Source: Alphaproteobacteria bacterium (GTDB lineage: Bacteria > Pseudomonadota > Alphaproteobacteria > Sphingomonadales > Emcibacteraceae). From it: a stretch of DNA of 64,000 nt. The first letter of the stretch is position 1, and every line of letters starts with the position of its first letter. Shown here one piece after another: positions 19,004-29,112 of this stretch. The notes under the pieces were generated by a model. The model saw only the letters and a program-made list of their open reading frames with translations. It ran no database searches and was not told where the DNA came from. Position numbers and translations under genes: made by a program. Location of the stretch: positions 69,187 through 133,186 of the forward strand of contig NVTE01000003.1 of assembly GCA_002401455.1 (NCBI GenBank). Reading direction: 5' to 3'.

Positions 19004-20437
19004 ATGTCCGAATCGAATAAAAATTATACAGATAACCAGCCGGAATATAGTGTTACCGAACTGAGCATGGCCCTCAAACGCACGGTCGAGGACACGTATG
19101 GCTATGTGCGACTGCGCGGGGAGATATCCGGATTTAAGCGGGCCGCCTCAGGTCATGTCTATCTGACCCTGAAAGATGAGAAGTCGGTCCTGGACGGCAT
19201 CATGTGGAAAGGCGTCGCCGGGCGGCTGAATTTCCGGCCTGAAGATGGGCTGGAGGTTATCTGTACCGGTAAGCTGACCACCTACCCCGGCCGGTCAAAA
19301 TATCAGATTGTCATCGAACGCATGGAACCGGCGGGGGCCGGGGCGCTGATGGCGCTTCTGGAGGAACGCAAGAGAAAGCTCGCCGCTGAAGGGCTGTTTG
19401 AGCCGTCACGCAAGAAAGCCATTCCTTACCTGCCGGACGTGATCGGGGTCGTGACCTCGCCGACCGGGGCCGTGATTCGCGATATCCTGCACCGCCTGTC
19501 CGACCGTTTCCCGCGCCGGGTGATCGTCTGGCCGGTTCTGGTTCAGGGTGAGGGGGCGGCTGAGCAGATTGCCGACGCGATCCGGGGCTTTAACAAATTA
19601 GAGGTCGGTGGAGCGATCCCGCGGCCCGATGTGCTGATCGTTGCCCGCGGCGGCGGTAGCCTGGAAGACCTGTGGTCCTTTAACGAGGAAGTGGTGATCC
19701 GGGCGGTGGCCGACAGTGACATTCCGCTGATCTCTGCAGTCGGGCATGAGACTGACACTACCCTGATTGATTATGCCTCAGACCTGCGGGCACCGACCCC
19801 GACGGCGGCGGCCGAGCATGCGGTGCCGGTCCGCGCTGACCTTATTTATACGGTCCAGGATCTGGACAGTCGCTTGAACCGCTCTGTGCGCCGCATGGTG
19901 ACGGACAAGGCCCAGAAACTTTCAGGCCTCAGCCGGGGGCTACCGAAACCTGCTGAGATGCTGGCCCTCAGCCGCCAACGGTTTGATGATGTGGCCGACC
20001 GTCTGCCCCGGGCGCTGCGCCAATTGGCCGAGAGACGCCAGATGCAGCTCGACGGCGCAACGCGGATGCTGCGCCCTGACCTACTGCGCCGGGATATTGA
20101 GCGCGGCGGGGAGAGGACCCAGCAGCTGGCCGGACGCATGGGTCGGGCCGAGGCACAGAATCTATCCCGGATGCAGAACGGCTTCGAGGCCACGGGCCGC
20201 CTGTTTGACAGCCTGAATTACAAGCGGGTGCTGGACCGGGGCTTTGCCGTGATCCGCGACGCGCAGGGCCGGGCCCTGACCCAGGCGGCGGCAACGTCCG
20301 CTGGCGATGGCCTTGATATTGAATTCAGTGACGGTCATGTGGCGGCCATGGTCACCGGCGCACCGCCGAAGAAAAAACCACGGCCGAAGAAGGCTGATCC
20401 CAAGAAGGAAGACCAACGACAGGGGACCTTGATATGA
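19004..20437 (+). CDS. xseA: Exodeoxyribonuclease VII large subunit
   Basis: 477 residues from ATG 19004; a GTG at 18986 would add six residues and neither has a strong binding site. The N-terminal OB fold ('[19 protein letters not shown]') binds single-stranded DNA; the catalytic core includes '[20 protein letters not shown]', '[17 protein letters not shown]' and '[20 protein letters not shown]'. A helical region and a C-terminal Lys/Pro tail follow. With XseB (not in the window) it degrades single-stranded DNA. Its stop overlaps the next start (ATGA). Confidence 0.95.
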   Translation: MSESNKNYTDNQPEYSVTELSMALKRTVEDTYGYVRLRGEISGFKRAASGHVYLTLKDEKSVLDGIMWKGVAGRLNFRPEDGLEVICTGKLTTYPGRSKYQIVIERMEPAGAGALMALLEERKRKLAAEGLFEPSRKKAIPYLPDVIGVVTSPTGAVIRDILHRLSDRFPRRVIVWPVLVQGEGAAEQIADAIRGFNKLEVGGAIPRPDVLIVARGGGSLEDLWSFNEEVVIRAVADSDIPLISAVGHETDTTLIDYASDLRAPTPTAAAEHAVPVRADLIYTVQDLDSRLNRSVRRMVTDKAQKLSGLSRGLPKPAEMLALSRQRFDDVADRLPRALRQLAERRQMQLDGATRMLRPDLLRRDIERGGERTQQLAGRMGRAEAQNLSRMQNGFEATGRLFDSLNYKRVLDRGFAVIRDAQGRALTQAAATSAGDGLDIEFSDGHVAAMVTGAPPKKKPRPKKADPKKEDQRQGTLI

Positions 20438-21237
20438 GAGTGTTTTTCAGCTGCCTGATCATGATCTGTATGGCGGCAACCGCTCAGGCCAAAAACTTAC
20501 TCGGTCTGCCCGATGAGCTGATCCAGGGCGGATTTTATGTGGGTAAGGTGGCCCCGGGAAGCGCGGTCTGGCTGGGCGAAAAAAGCCTGAAAATATCGCC
20601 GGAGGGCTATTACGCCTTTGGCCTCCACTGGCGTCAGGGCAGCATGGTCAAGATGAAACTGGCGACCCCGGACGGCAGCATTTTCCCCCAACGGCTGATG
20701 GTTAAAAAACAAAAATATGATGTTCAGCATATTGATGGCCTGCCGCCGAAAATGGTCACGCCGCCAAAAGAAGTGCTGGCGCAAATTTCTCAGGATTCGG
20801 CGCGGGTGAAAAAAGCCCGGACCGCTGACAGTGATCGGCAGAATTTCCGTGGTACCTTTATCTGGCCGGTGCGTGGTCGGATCAGCGGTAATTTCGGCAA
20901 CCACCGGATTCTTAACGGCACCCCGAAAAGCCCTCATATGGGCATGGATATCGCTGTCCCGCAAGGCACCAAAATTGTCGCGCCGTTGGGCGGTGTGGTG
21001 ACTATGGTCTCCGACCTTTATTATACCGGCAATACCCTGCTGATTGATCATGGCTACGGGGTCAATACGGTTTTCGCTCATATGAGCACGGTGACGGTAA
21101 AGCCGGGGCAGGTAGTTCGGCAGGGCGACCTGATCGGCACCGTCGGTGCCACGGGACGTGCCACCGGCCCCCATCTGCACTGGGGCCTGAACTGGTACAA
21201 ACAACGCCTGAACCCGGCTTTGGTTCTCGGGGATTAG
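20434..21237 (+). CDS. Periplasmic M23-family peptidase (LytM-type)
   Basis: 267 residues with a cleavable signal peptide ending 'ATAQA' near residue 19. The C-terminal M23 domain has the zinc ligands in '[11 protein letters not shown]' (H and D) and '[10 protein letters not shown]' (HxH), so it looks catalytically active, unlike EnvC or NlpD. It should cleave peptidoglycan cross-bridge peptides in the periplasm. It is coupled to xseA by a four-base overlap, an arrangement seen in other Alphaproteobacteria. The KAP gene starts only 28 bases after it. Confidence 0.92.
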   Translation: MRVFFSCLIMICMAATAQAKNLLGLPDELIQGGFYVGKVAPGSAVWLGEKSLKISPEGYYAFGLHWRQGSMVKMKLATPDGSIFPQRLMVKKQKYDVQHIDGLPPKMVTPPKEVLAQISQDSARVKKARTADSDRQNFRGTFIWPVRGRISGNFGNHRILNGTPKSPHMGMDIAVPQGTKIVAPLGGVVTMVSDLYYTGNTLLIDHGYGVNTVFAHMSTVTVKPGQVVRQGDLIGTVGATGRATGPHLHWGLNWYKQRLNPALVLGD

Positions 21238-21265
21238 AGAAAGCAATTAAAAGGGGATAAGAATA

Positions 21266-22738
21266 ATGACAACAGAAGTATTTCCGAATGACATCCTAAA
21301 TCGTAAAAAAACAGCTGAGTTTCTTACGAATTACATTATATCAGAATGTGAAGACAAAGTTTCTCGAGAAAATCATTCCTTTGTTTTAAATCTGAATGGG
21401 GGATGGGGTGTTGGTAAATCATATTTTATCAACAACTGGGCTGAAATGTTAAAGCAAGATAATCATCCTGTCGTTTTATTTAATGCATGGAAATATGATT
21501 ATTCTGATCAACCCCTTATGTCATTTTTTGCTGAAGTTAATGAACAGCTTGAGAAAACTTTACCAAAAAGAGGCAAGGCTAAAATTAAGCTTTTGAAGTT
21601 ATTTCAAAAGGGAAAAAATATTCTGACTAAAAGTCTTCCTGCCGCTGTAAAGCATATAGCAATAAGGCAGTTGAGCGAAGAAGCGATTGATGCGATTGAT
21701 GATGATGACCCCAATCACGATAATGCATTACCAGATACAGAGAATCCCCAGCTTGCCAGTTTGTTAAATAAGGCAGTCACCGAAGCTTTGAAAAATCATA
21801 ATAAAAGCAAGCGTGCCATTGAGGATTTCAATGATAACTTTACAAAATTTACTAAATATTTGGCCACGTTAAAATCTGCGAAATTGCCAATTTTTATTTT
21901 TATTGATGAACTAGACCGTTGTCGCCCGACATTTGCAGTTGAGTTATTGGAAAACATCAAACATATATTTAACATCCCAAATGTCTGTTTTGTGGTTGCG
22001 ACACATACCCAACAATTACAGCATTCCATTAGTGCGATTTATGGCGATGGCTTTGATGCGGAAATATATTTGCATCGGTTTTTTGATAGTGAATTTGTTC
22101 TTCCGGTACCGAATAATTTTGATTTTTCCAAGTTACTTTTTGAAAGAAGTCCGTTGGAAAGGGAAGTTTTTTCACCTCTTGACTCTAGGCAATGTGTTAC
22201 AGAAAATTCCGTTATTGAGATTTTTGCCCTAGTCTCTGGCTTTTATGGGTTAAGTCTCAGAGATCAAGAGCAATGTTATAAACAAGCTCGCGCCTTAATT
22301 CTTGTCTGGCCAGAAGAAACGATACATTTTGCATTTCTGATTTTTTTAATCATGTTGAAAAAAATAGATAGAAAATTATTTAATGAGACGCGTGAATTTG
22401 GTTGGGGGACCACTAGGGTAGGTTTTTCTTCATTGGAAAATGAAGGGACGCCAATTAATTTGAATAATACATTTGAAGTTTATAATATTCGGACCAGACC
22501 TTCTCGGGGAGGAAAAATGGAAAGCAAAGTTTCAGAAATATTTCAAATATACTTAAAAAATCAATGCGTTTCTGACGAAATATTATCGAAGTTGTCCAGA
22601 AGTGACCCTTCTTGGAAAGCTCGAATAGGTTCAGAAATTTATGATGCTAAGTCTAAAGAGCGGACCCAAAATGCAGTGATAAAATCTGATTTAAGAAAAT
22701 ACTTCGATATTGTTGATCAAATGGGTTTTCTCTCTTAA
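21266..22738 (+). CDS. KAP-family P-loop NTPase
   Basis: 490 residues. Walker A is at 44-52 (NGGWGVGKS) and Walker B at 211-217 (IFIDELD) followed by 'RCRPTF', the pattern of KAP NTPases. An insertion of about 110 residues sits between them, with a mixed charged segment 'DAIDDDDPNHDN'. KAP proteins are patchily distributed, some membrane-associated; F-plasmid PifA, which blocks phage T7, belongs to this group. There is no obvious membrane helix in the usual insertion. The gene is visibly richer in A+T than every neighbour, which suggests transfer. It has its own site, AAGGGGAT, and sits alone between a peptidase and a regulator. Confidence 0.82.
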   Translation: MTTEVFPNDILNRKKTAEFLTNYIISECEDKVSRENHSFVLNLNGGWGVGKSYFINNWAEMLKQDNHPVVLFNAWKYDYSDQPLMSFFAEVNEQLEKTLPKRGKAKIKLLKLFQKGKNILTKSLPAAVKHIAIRQLSEEAIDAIDDDDPNHDNALPDTENPQLASLLNKAVTEALKNHNKSKRAIEDFNDNFTKFTKYLATLKSAKLPIFIFIDELDRCRPTFAVELLENIKHIFNIPNVCFVVATHTQQLQHSISAIYGDGFDAEIYLHRFFDSEFVLPVPNNFDFSKLLFERSPLEREVFSPLDSRQCVTENSVIEIFALVSGFYGLSLRDQEQCYKQARALILVWPEETIHFAFLIFLIMLKKIDRKLFNETREFGWGTTRVGFSSLENEGTPINLNNTFEVYNIRTRPSRGGKMESKVSEIFQIYLKNQCVSDEILSKLSRSDPSWKARIGSEIYDAKSKERTQNAVIKSDLRKYFDIVDQMGFLS

Positions 22739-22747
22739 TTTTACTCC

Positions 22748-23695
22748 CTAACCGCCAAATCTCTGGCGGTATTCTTTGGGCGAGATCGCCATGTGGCGGT
22801 GGAAGGTTCGGCGCAGGACTTCAGGGCTGTGGAAGCCGCTGTCATGGGCGATCTGGTCCAGATTGAGACTGGTTTCCTCCAACGCCCGCCGGGCGCAGTC
22901 GATGCGGGCCTTCTCAACAAATTTCCCCGGGGATAGCCCCGTGGCCCGGCTGAAACGGCGGATGAAGGTCCGTTCGGTCATGGCGACCTCTTCGGCCAGG
23001 CGGCTAATGCGGTGATCCCGGTTTGGGTGCGCGATAATTTCCCGGCACAGGTCATGGAAAGGGTCGTCCTCGGCACTTGGGGTCATCTGGAAGGCGGAAA
23101 ATTGGGACTGCCCGCCGGGCCGCCGGTAAAAGATCACCATATGACGGGCGACCTCCCGGGCGATGTCCTTGCCGACATCCTCTTCAATCAGGAACAATGC
23201 CAAATCCATGCCGGCAGTCACCCCGGCCGAGGTGGTGATATTTCCCTGGCGGATATAGAGGGCATCCGGTTCCACCAGTAGCCGGGGGTTACTATTCTGC
23301 AGGCGGTCGGCATAGGCCCAGTGGGTGGTCACCCGTTTATTGTCGAGCAGGCCGGCGGCGGACAGGATGAAGGCCCCGGTGCAGATCGATACCATGCGCC
23401 GGATGCCAGGGGCCTGGCTGGTAATCTGTTGGATCAGGTTCTGGTCTTTGGCCGCAGCTCGACTACCCTCACCGCCAGAGATAATCAGGCTGTCATAGGC
23501 GCCAAGATCGGTCAGGGGCTCTGTCTCAACGGTCAGGCCACAAGTGGCGCGGCAGGCCCCGCCTTTGGTCGATAGATAATGAATGTCATAGACCGGGGCC
23601 TCCAATAACTCATTGGCGCTGCTGAACACCTGGGCCGGGCCGGTGACATCCAGAATCTGGAAATTGTCAAACAGAATGAAGGCGATCTTTTTCAT
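22748..23695 (-). CDS. GlxA-type transcriptional regulator (DJ-1/PfpI plus AraC HTH)
   Basis: 315 residues. The N-terminal DJ-1/PfpI-like domain (1 to about 185) keeps the nucleophile-elbow cysteine C105 in 'VSICTGAFILSAAGLL'; the C-terminal AraC-type domain (about 215-312) has 'AMTERTFIRRFSRATG' and 'HDSGFHSPEVLRRTFHRH'. Such proteins sense small metabolites and activate catabolic genes; the ligand here is unknown. A likely target is the divergently arranged block containing the membrane protein and the stand-alone DJ-1 gene, but this is inference. Confidence 0.9.
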   Translation of the reverse strand: MKKIAFILFDNFQILDVTGPAQVFSSANELLEAPVYDIHYLSTKGGACRATCGLTVETEPLTDLGAYDSLIISGGEGSRAAAKDQNLIQQITSQAPGIRRMVSICTGAFILSAAGLLDNKRVTTHWAYADRLQNSNPRLLVEPDALYIRQGNITTSAGVTAGMDLALFLIEEDVGKDIAREVARHMVIFYRRPGGQSQFSAFQMTPSAEDDPFHDLCREIIAHPNRDHRISRLAEEVAMTERTFIRRFSRATGLSPGKFVEKARIDCARRALEETSLNLDQIAHDSGFHSPEVLRRTFHRHMAISPKEYRQRFGG

Positions 23696-23717
23696 GGTCT
23701 TCCTTGAATCCGGGCCT

Positions 23718-24083
23718 TTAAATCAGAAAGCGTTTAACTTCGCGTAAGCTATAATAAACGATGCCGATCACCAGAATGAATTCGAGGATCGCCCGCGGCC
23801 AATAGCCGAGCGTGCTGATGGTCAAGTAGGTCATGGCCCCGGCCAGCAGAATAATCAGGATATAAATCACCCAGCTGAACTTATTCTGGCGCTGGAAAGT
23901 CAGGAGCCATTGCCCCCGGGCCGAGGTCCGCCAGATGCGCAGGCTAATATAAAGCGCGAGGCCAAAGGTCAGAAACTGGGAGCCGACATATTTAAACTGG
24001 GCGGGCAGGGGCCAGAATATCACTGACAGGACAATAACAGCCCCCAGAATCAGGGCCGGTTTTTTTAACGACTTGGCGTTCAT
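23718..24083 (-). CDS. Hypothetical membrane protein, four helices
   Basis: 121 residues from ATG 24083; an upstream TTG would add 16 residues without support. Four hydrophobic segments are seen: 'LILGAVIVLSVIFWPL', 'FLTFGLALYISLRIW', 'WVIYILIILLAGAMTYLTI' and 'AILEFILVIGIVYY'. No family is recognised. It lies 23 bases upstream of the GlxA-type regulator on the same strand and probably shares its transcript. Confidence 0.7.
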   Translation of the reverse strand: MNAKSLKKPALILGAVIVLSVIFWPLPAQFKYVGSQFLTFGLALYISLRIWRTSARGQWLLTFQRQNKFSWVIYILIILLAGAMTYLTISTLGYWPRAILEFILVIGIVYYSLREVKRFLI

Positions 24084-24245
24084 CACAGCTATGCTTTCCT
24101 CAGTTAAGGTTTGGAGAAACGGTAGGGACAATCAAGCTGGGGGTAAAGGGAATTGCGATGAAGTGGCATAAATCGTGGGTAATATGTCATTTTCGCCATA
24201 AAATAATTGGTCATACTGGGCAAAACATGAGGAAAGGAACCAACT

Positions 24246-24836
24246 ATGTTTTCAATTGGAATATTATTATTTGATAATTTTGAAGAACTGGATGCCATTG
24301 GCCCGTGGGAAGTCTTCCGGGTGGCCGAAGAAATGTCCGGCGGCAAGATTATCTGTGAAATGGTCGCTCTTGGCGGGGAAAAGGTCACGGCGAAAAAAGG
24401 CCTGAAAATAGATGTGGGTAAGACGCTGACAAAAGACAGTCGCTATGACCTGATCCTGTTGCCGGGCGGGGAAGGCAGTCGGGCTTTAATGGCGGACGGC
24501 CACGTTCTTGACCTGCTCACTCAGGTCGCGGACAAAGCTTCATGGGTGACCAGTGTTTGTTCCGGGTCGCTGGTTTACGCTAAGGCCGGACTGCTGGCAG
24601 GTCGGAAATGCACCTCCCATCACAGCTGTCTGGATTTTCTGGCAGAACTCAGCCCGACTAGTGAAGTGGTGAAAAATCACCGCTTTGTCCAGGACGGCAA
24701 TATTGTCACTTCTGCTGGCGTGTCGGCGGGCATTGACATGGCGCTGTGGCTGGTCGGCCAGATCATGACCCCTGAATTTGCCCGCGAGGTTCAGCATTAT
24801 CTCGAATATTACCCCGATCCGCCTTACGCGCCCTGA
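24246..24836 (+). CDS. DJ-1/PfpI family protein (isonitrile-hydratase-like)
   Basis: 196 residues, one DJ-1/PfpI domain. The reactive cysteine is C105 in 'VTSVCSGSLVYAKAGLL' and the acidic partner lies in 'LLFDNFEELDAIGPWEVF'. It matches the N-terminal half of the regulator at 22748 residue for residue at key positions (both cysteines are number 105), but lacks an HTH domain. Relatives include isonitrile hydratases. AGGAAAGG lies nine to ten bases upstream of the ATG. It diverges from the regulator block, with 160 bases between. Confidence 0.85.
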   Translation: MFSIGILLFDNFEELDAIGPWEVFRVAEEMSGGKIICEMVALGGEKVTAKKGLKIDVGKTLTKDSRYDLILLPGGEGSRALMADGHVLDLLTQVADKASWVTSVCSGSLVYAKAGLLAGRKCTSHHSCLDFLAELSPTSEVVKNHRFVQDGNIVTSAGVSAGIDMALWLVGQIMTPEFAREVQHYLEYYPDPPYAP

Positions 24837-25050
24837 GCTGGATAAAAGGCGTTTCCCGGTCTTTGTGCCTGTTTTTTATGCGTTTTTGCTCAGGCCTGCC
24901 AATTAAGGTGGCATGCCCTACTCCTGCCCAATTGTTTCGCTAAATATGTCTTTCTGTTTCAAAGGGGTAGAAAATATAGGTTTTTTAGGACTATATTAGG
25001 TCAACTAAATATTAATTTTAAATTGGCATAGTTCGTGAATAGTAAGATTT

Positions 25051-25067
25051 GACAGGACCAACCTGTC
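25051..25067. other. Perfect hairpin upstream of the TorF-type porin gene
   Basis: GACAGG and CCTGTC flank five bases (ACCAA), about 25 bases before the start codon and 14 before the ribosome binding site. It could be an operator or a 5' UTR stem. Upstream, from 24837, I see no gene. Confidence 0.35.
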
Positions 25068-25092
25068 TGATGATACATAAAAGGAGAGAGAC

Positions 25093-25791
25093 GTGACCTT
25101 ACGGACAAAGGCATTTTTTACCACATTACTGATCGCAGGAACTTTGAGCGCAACACTTCCGGCTGCGGCCCAAGAAGAAAGCTTTTTGGGCGGCGAGCTC
25201 AGTGCCAATATTACCATGCTCAATGATTACCGGTTTCGCGGTGTTTCGCTCAATGACGAGGGCTTTGCCCTTCAGGGTGGCCTAGACTGGTCCCATGACA
25301 GTGGTCTTTATGTCGGCACCTGGGCATCGAATATTTCAGATTTCAATGGGTCATCTGTGGAAACCAACCTTTACGGCGGCTATGCCGGTGAAGTGAATGG
25401 TTTGAGTTTTGATGTTGGTGGGCTGCTCTATCATTATCCGGGCGGCAGCGATACGGACTATTTTGAAGTCTATGGCTCAACGGGCATTGACCTGGGATTT
25501 GTTTCCGCCTCTGTCGGGGCGAATTATGCCTTCAGCGGCGATAATCTGGGCAATGAGGATAATATCTATCTTTTTACCGATGGTTCGGTGGTTATTCCCA
25601 ACACGGCGGTGACGCTTGATCTTCACCTGGGGTATGAAGATGGGGCTTTTGCGGCCAAAAAATGGGATTGGAGTGTCGGGGCGTCATATAATTATCAGGG
25701 CCTGGACCTTGGCCTGACCTATATCGACACCAACATCGCCGGCAATATGTCCGATGCGCGACTGGTGTTCAGTGTCGGGACCAGCTTCTAG
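25093..25791 (+). CDS. TorF-family putative outer-membrane porin
   Basis: 232 residues from a GTG with AAGGAGAG. A signal peptide ends near 'TLPAAAQ'; the rest is amphipathic beta strand ('SANITMLNDYRFRGVSLND', 'GLYVGTWASNIS') ending in 'RLVFSVGTSF' with a terminal Phe, as outer-membrane beta barrels do. 'YRFRGVSLND' is characteristic of the TorF/Gcw_chp family. Substrate unknown. A strong terminator follows. Confidence 0.85.
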   Translation: MTLRTKAFFTTLLIAGTLSATLPAAAQEESFLGGELSANITMLNDYRFRGVSLNDEGFALQGGLDWSHDSGLYVGTWASNISDFNGSSVETNLYGGYAGEVNGLSFDVGGLLYHYPGGSDTDYFEVYGSTGIDLGFVSASVGANYAFSGDNLGNEDNIYLFTDGSVVIPNTAVTLDLHLGYEDGAFAAKKWDWSVGASYNYQGLDLGLTYIDTNIAGNMSDARLVFSVGTSF

Positions 25792-25815
25792 ACATATCTA
25801 TACTCCCCGCTAACG

Positions 25816-25858
25816 AAAAAGCCGCCCCTAAACCTCTCAGGTCAGGGCGGCTTTTTTT
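25816..25858. terminator. Strong two-way terminator
   Basis: GCCGCCC pairs with GGGCGGC across 17 bases, flanked by five A on the left and seven T on the right, so it can end both the porin transcript and the pmbA-ubiD transcript arriving from the other strand. Confidence 0.9.
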
Positions 25859-25893
25859 GTTTCTTTTTTAAGTCCTGTATTCAGGCGCTTTAT

Positions 25894-27258
25894 TTAAGCT
25901 CCGGCGATCATCATGCCATCAATGCGCAGGGTTGGGGCATCGGTGCCATATTTAATCACCAGATCATCGGCCGCGGTCATATTCATGAACATGGTTTTCA
26001 GGTTGCCGGCAATGGTCACTTCATTGACCGGATAAGTGATTTTCCCATCCTCAATCCAAAAGCCGCCAGCGCCGCGACTATAATCGCCGGTGATGCCATT
26101 GACGCCCATACCGATCAGGTCGGTGACATAGAAGCCGGATTTTATGTCGGCCATCAGCTCTTCCGGCGACAGACTGCCCGCAGCCATATACAGATTGGTC
26201 GAGGACGGTGACGGCGGGGATGAGGTGCCCCGGCTGGCCCGGCCATTGCTGATAAGTCCCAACTGGCGGGCGCTGGAGCTATCCAGGGTCCAGCATTGCA
26301 GGACACCGTTTTCGATGATGTTCAGCTTGTCATTGCGGCAGCCTTCGCCGTCAAAGGGTTTCGAGGATGGACCGCGCAGGATATGGGGATCATCAACTAC
26401 GGAAATGCCATCACTGAAAATCTGAGAATTCATCTTGTCCTTCAGAAAACTGGTGCCGCGGGCGATGCCATGGCCATTGATTGCCCCGGCCAGATGTCCA
26501 AGCAGCGTGCGGGACACCCGGGGGTCAAAAATGATCGGCACCTTACAGGTCTTAGCTTTCCGGGGGCCGAGACGGGCCAGGGTTTTTTCCGCCGCCTCCC
26601 GGCCAACAGCTTGCGCATCCCGCAGGTCGTCGAAATAGCGTTTGGAGGAATAGGCATAATCCCGTTCCATGGTGGTGTCGGCCCCGGCAATGACGGAAAT
26701 ACTTAAAGAAAAATTGCTGGAGCGGTAGCTCTGGGCGAAGCCGTTGGAGTTGGCGGTGGCAATCAGCCCCTTGCTGCTGCTGGCACTGGCACCTTCTGAA
26801 TTGGTGATGCCCTCGACCTCAAGGGCAATCTCTTCGGTCGCCCGGGCCAGTTCCCGCAACTCATCGGCGGATTTCTCTGTGCCATCATACAGGTCAAGCT
26901 CCGGGATGTCGGCGGCTTTCAAGGCCAGAAGGTCGGGGTCGGCCAAGCCAGCATAGGGATCTTCCGGGGCGTTTTTGGCCATATCAATGACCCGCTCTAC
27001 CAGCAGGTCAAGCACGCCGTTACTGATGTCGCTGGACGAGACAATCGCCTGCTTTTTGCCGATAAAGACCCGCAGGCCCAGGTCAGCACTTTCGGACCGC
27101 TCAACCTCTTCCAACTTGCCCAGTCGCCAGGAGACGGCTTCCGACTGACCGGAATAGATGATGGCATCGCTGGCATCGGCACCAGCTTTTTTTGCGGCGG
27201 TGATCAGATAATCGAGCTTGTCCAGATATTGCTCGCTCAGGTCTTTTTTATCAGTCAT
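25894..27258 (-). CDS. pmbA: TldE/PmbA subunit of the TldD/E protease
   Basis: 454 residues. The sequence fits the PmbA/TldE family ('[20 protein letters not shown]', '[20 protein letters not shown]', '[19 protein letters not shown]'). It lacks the HExxxH metal motif found only in the TldD partner, so this is the non-catalytic subunit. The heterodimer trims peptides such as microcin or PQQ-like precursors and antitoxins in other bacteria; the client here is unknown. Its start overlaps the ubiD stop by eight bases. Confidence 0.92.
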   Translation of the reverse strand: MTDKKDLSEQYLDKLDYLITAAKKAGADASDAIIYSGQSEAVSWRLGKLEEVERSESADLGLRVFIGKKQAIVSSSDISNGVLDLLVERVIDMAKNAPEDPYAGLADPDLLALKAADIPELDLYDGTEKSADELRELARATEEIALEVEGITNSEGASASSSKGLIATANSNGFAQSYRSSNFSLSISVIAGADTTMERDYAYSSKRYFDDLRDAQAVGREAAEKTLARLGPRKAKTCKVPIIFDPRVSRTLLGHLAGAINGHGIARGTSFLKDKMNSQIFSDGISVVDDPHILRGPSSKPFDGEGCRNDKLNIIENGVLQCWTLDSSSARQLGLISNGRASRGTSSPPSPSSTNLYMAAGSLSPEELMADIKSGFYVTDLIGMGVNGITGDYSRGAGGFWIEDGKITYPVNEVTIAGNLKTMFMNMTAADDLVIKYGTDAPTLRIDGMMIAGA

Positions 27259-28789
27259 TTTTTGTCTTTTTCCATATGGGCTTGCCAGAGGTTGGCAGGT
27301 TCATTTTTTGCCATTTCTCCGATACCCGGTCGATAATATCCTGGTCCATGGCGATTTCTGTGCCCCATTCCCGGTCGCTTTCGCCGGGGAATTTATTGGT
27401 GGCATCAAGGCCGATCTTGCCGCCAAGGCCGGAAACCGGCGAGGCAAAATCCAGATAATCAATTGGCGTATTTTCGACCAGAGTCGTGTCGCGTACCGGG
27501 TCCATGCGGGTCGACATGGCCCACATCACATCTTTCCAGTCTCGGCAGTTGATGTCGTCATCGACCACAATGATGAATTTGGTATACATGAACTGCCGCA
27601 GGTACGACCAGGTGCCCATCATAATCCGCTTGGCGTGGCCAGCGTAGCCTTTTTTGATGGAGATCACGGCGATGCGGTAGGAGCAGCCCTCCGGCGGTAA
27701 CCAGAAATCAACAATTTCCGGGAATTGCTGTTGCAGCAGCGGGATGAAGACTTCATTGAGGGCTTCGCCGAGCACGGAAGGCTCATCCGGTGGCCGTCCG
27801 GTATAGGTCGACAGATAGATCGGGTCTTTGCGCATGGTGATGGCAGAGATGGTAAAGATCGGGAATTTCTCGACGCTGTTATAATAACCGGTGTGGTCGC
27901 CGTAAGGTCCTTCATCATGGTAATCATCCAGTGATATATGGCCTTCAAGGACGATTTCCGCCGTTGCCGGTACCTTAAGCGGGATGGTTTTGCAGGCCAC
28001 CAGTTCAGTTTTACGGCCCCGCATCAATCCGGCAAACTGATATTCTGACAGGGTGTCGGGCACCGGTGTCACGGCGGCCAGGATGGTGGCAGGATCCGCG
28101 CCGAGGACAACGGCCACCGGTAGCGGCTCTGATTTTTTCTGTTTCCAGCGGTGGAAATGCTGGGCCCCGCCCCGGTGTTTCAGCCAGCGCATGATGGTCT
28201 GGTTTTTGTTCAGTACCTGCATCCGGTAGATACCCAGATTAAAATCATCCTCCCGGGAGGTGCTCGGTCCTTTGGTGACCACCAGCGGCCAGGTGATCAG
28301 CGGTGCCGGTTCGCCGGGCCAACAGCCCTGAACCGGCAGCAGGTTGAGGTCAATATCATCCCCGGTGAGAACAATTTCCTGGACCGGGGCTTTTTTGACG
28401 GTCTTGGGCCGGGCATTCATCGCCTGCTTCAGGATCGGCAGCATCTTAATGGCGTCCTTGAAGCCGGACGGTGGTTCGGGCTGACGCAGAAAAGCCATGG
28501 TCTCGCCCAGTTCCCGCAGCTGTGATGGCTCTCGGTTCATGCCCCAGGCCACCCGCTCAACCGTGCCGAACAGATTGACCAGCACCGGCATATCGCTTTT
28601 GCTGCCATCGGCCTTCACGACATTTTCAAACAGGATCGCTGGTCCGCCTTCGGCCAGAACCCGAGTTTGAATTTCGGTCATTTCCAGATGGGTAGAGACC
28701 GGTTCCGTAATCCGGACCAGCCGCCCTTTGTCCTCGAGGTGGGCGATGAAGTCCCGCAGGGAGGTGTATTTTTTTGATTTATCAGCCAT
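27251..28789 (-). CDS. ubiD: 4-hydroxy-3-polyprenylbenzoate decarboxylase
   Basis: 512 residues from ATG 28789, the usual UbiD beginning '[20 protein letters not shown]'; the frame is open 37 codons further but that part reads as non-coding. Conserved segments include '[20 protein letters not shown]', '[11 protein letters not shown]' and '[19 protein letters not shown]'. It decarboxylates the ubiquinone precursor using prenylated FMN made by UbiX (not in the window). With ubiA at 36917 it places ubiquinone synthesis in this organism. Confidence 0.95.
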   Translation of the reverse strand: MADKSKKYTSLRDFIAHLEDKGRLVRITEPVSTHLEMTEIQTRVLAEGGPAILFENVVKADGSKSDMPVLVNLFGTVERVAWGMNREPSQLRELGETMAFLRQPEPPSGFKDAIKMLPILKQAMNARPKTVKKAPVQEIVLTGDDIDLNLLPVQGCWPGEPAPLITWPLVVTKGPSTSREDDFNLGIYRMQVLNKNQTIMRWLKHRGGAQHFHRWKQKKSEPLPVAVVLGADPATILAAVTPVPDTLSEYQFAGLMRGRKTELVACKTIPLKVPATAEIVLEGHISLDDYHDEGPYGDHTGYYNSVEKFPIFTISAITMRKDPIYLSTYTGRPPDEPSVLGEALNEVFIPLLQQQFPEIVDFWLPPEGCSYRIAVISIKKGYAGHAKRIMMGTWSYLRQFMYTKFIIVVDDDINCRDWKDVMWAMSTRMDPVRDTTLVENTPIDYLDFASPVSGLGGKIGLDATNKFPGESDREWGTEIAMDQDIIDRVSEKWQKMNLPTSGKPIWKKTKND

Positions 28790-29112
28790 GTAATTCTTAT
28801 AAGTTATTGTGGGGGAGAGAAAAAGATATTTTCTTGCCTTGGAGCATATAACAGCTTTTGGAGTAGCTTTGCCATTTTCCCGGGGGGGTATTTTTTCCAA
28901 TTCACCTCCTCAAGGACTACACTTAATCCGGCAATAGCCATAAGGCTTAGGCCATCTGGAGTGGGCGTTGGTAACCCAATATTAATAATTCTTATCATAT
29001 AAGTATTTCACGACTTTAATAATCAAATAGCGTCTTAACATGCTGCACGGGGAGAGACTGTAGCCATGTTGGGAAAAAGCAAAGTTAAACTTTAACAAAT
29101 TAGGTGGGTTTT
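28790..29112. other. Intergenic region between ubiD and the first chemoreceptor
   Basis: This 323-base gap separates divergent genes. A 64-codon minus-strand frame (28804-28998) has no ribosome binding site and is not accepted. I see no clear sigma-54 or flagellar sigma-28 element by eye. Confidence 0.4.

Noticed and set aside
21266-22738. KAP gene as part of a prophage
   Set aside because: No integrase, attachment repeat, tRNA or phage gene flanks it; the neighbours are ordinary chromosomal genes.
28804-28998. 64-codon minus-strand frame upstream of ubiD
   Set aside because: No ribosome binding site; it overlaps the implausible extension of ubiD and resembles no protein.
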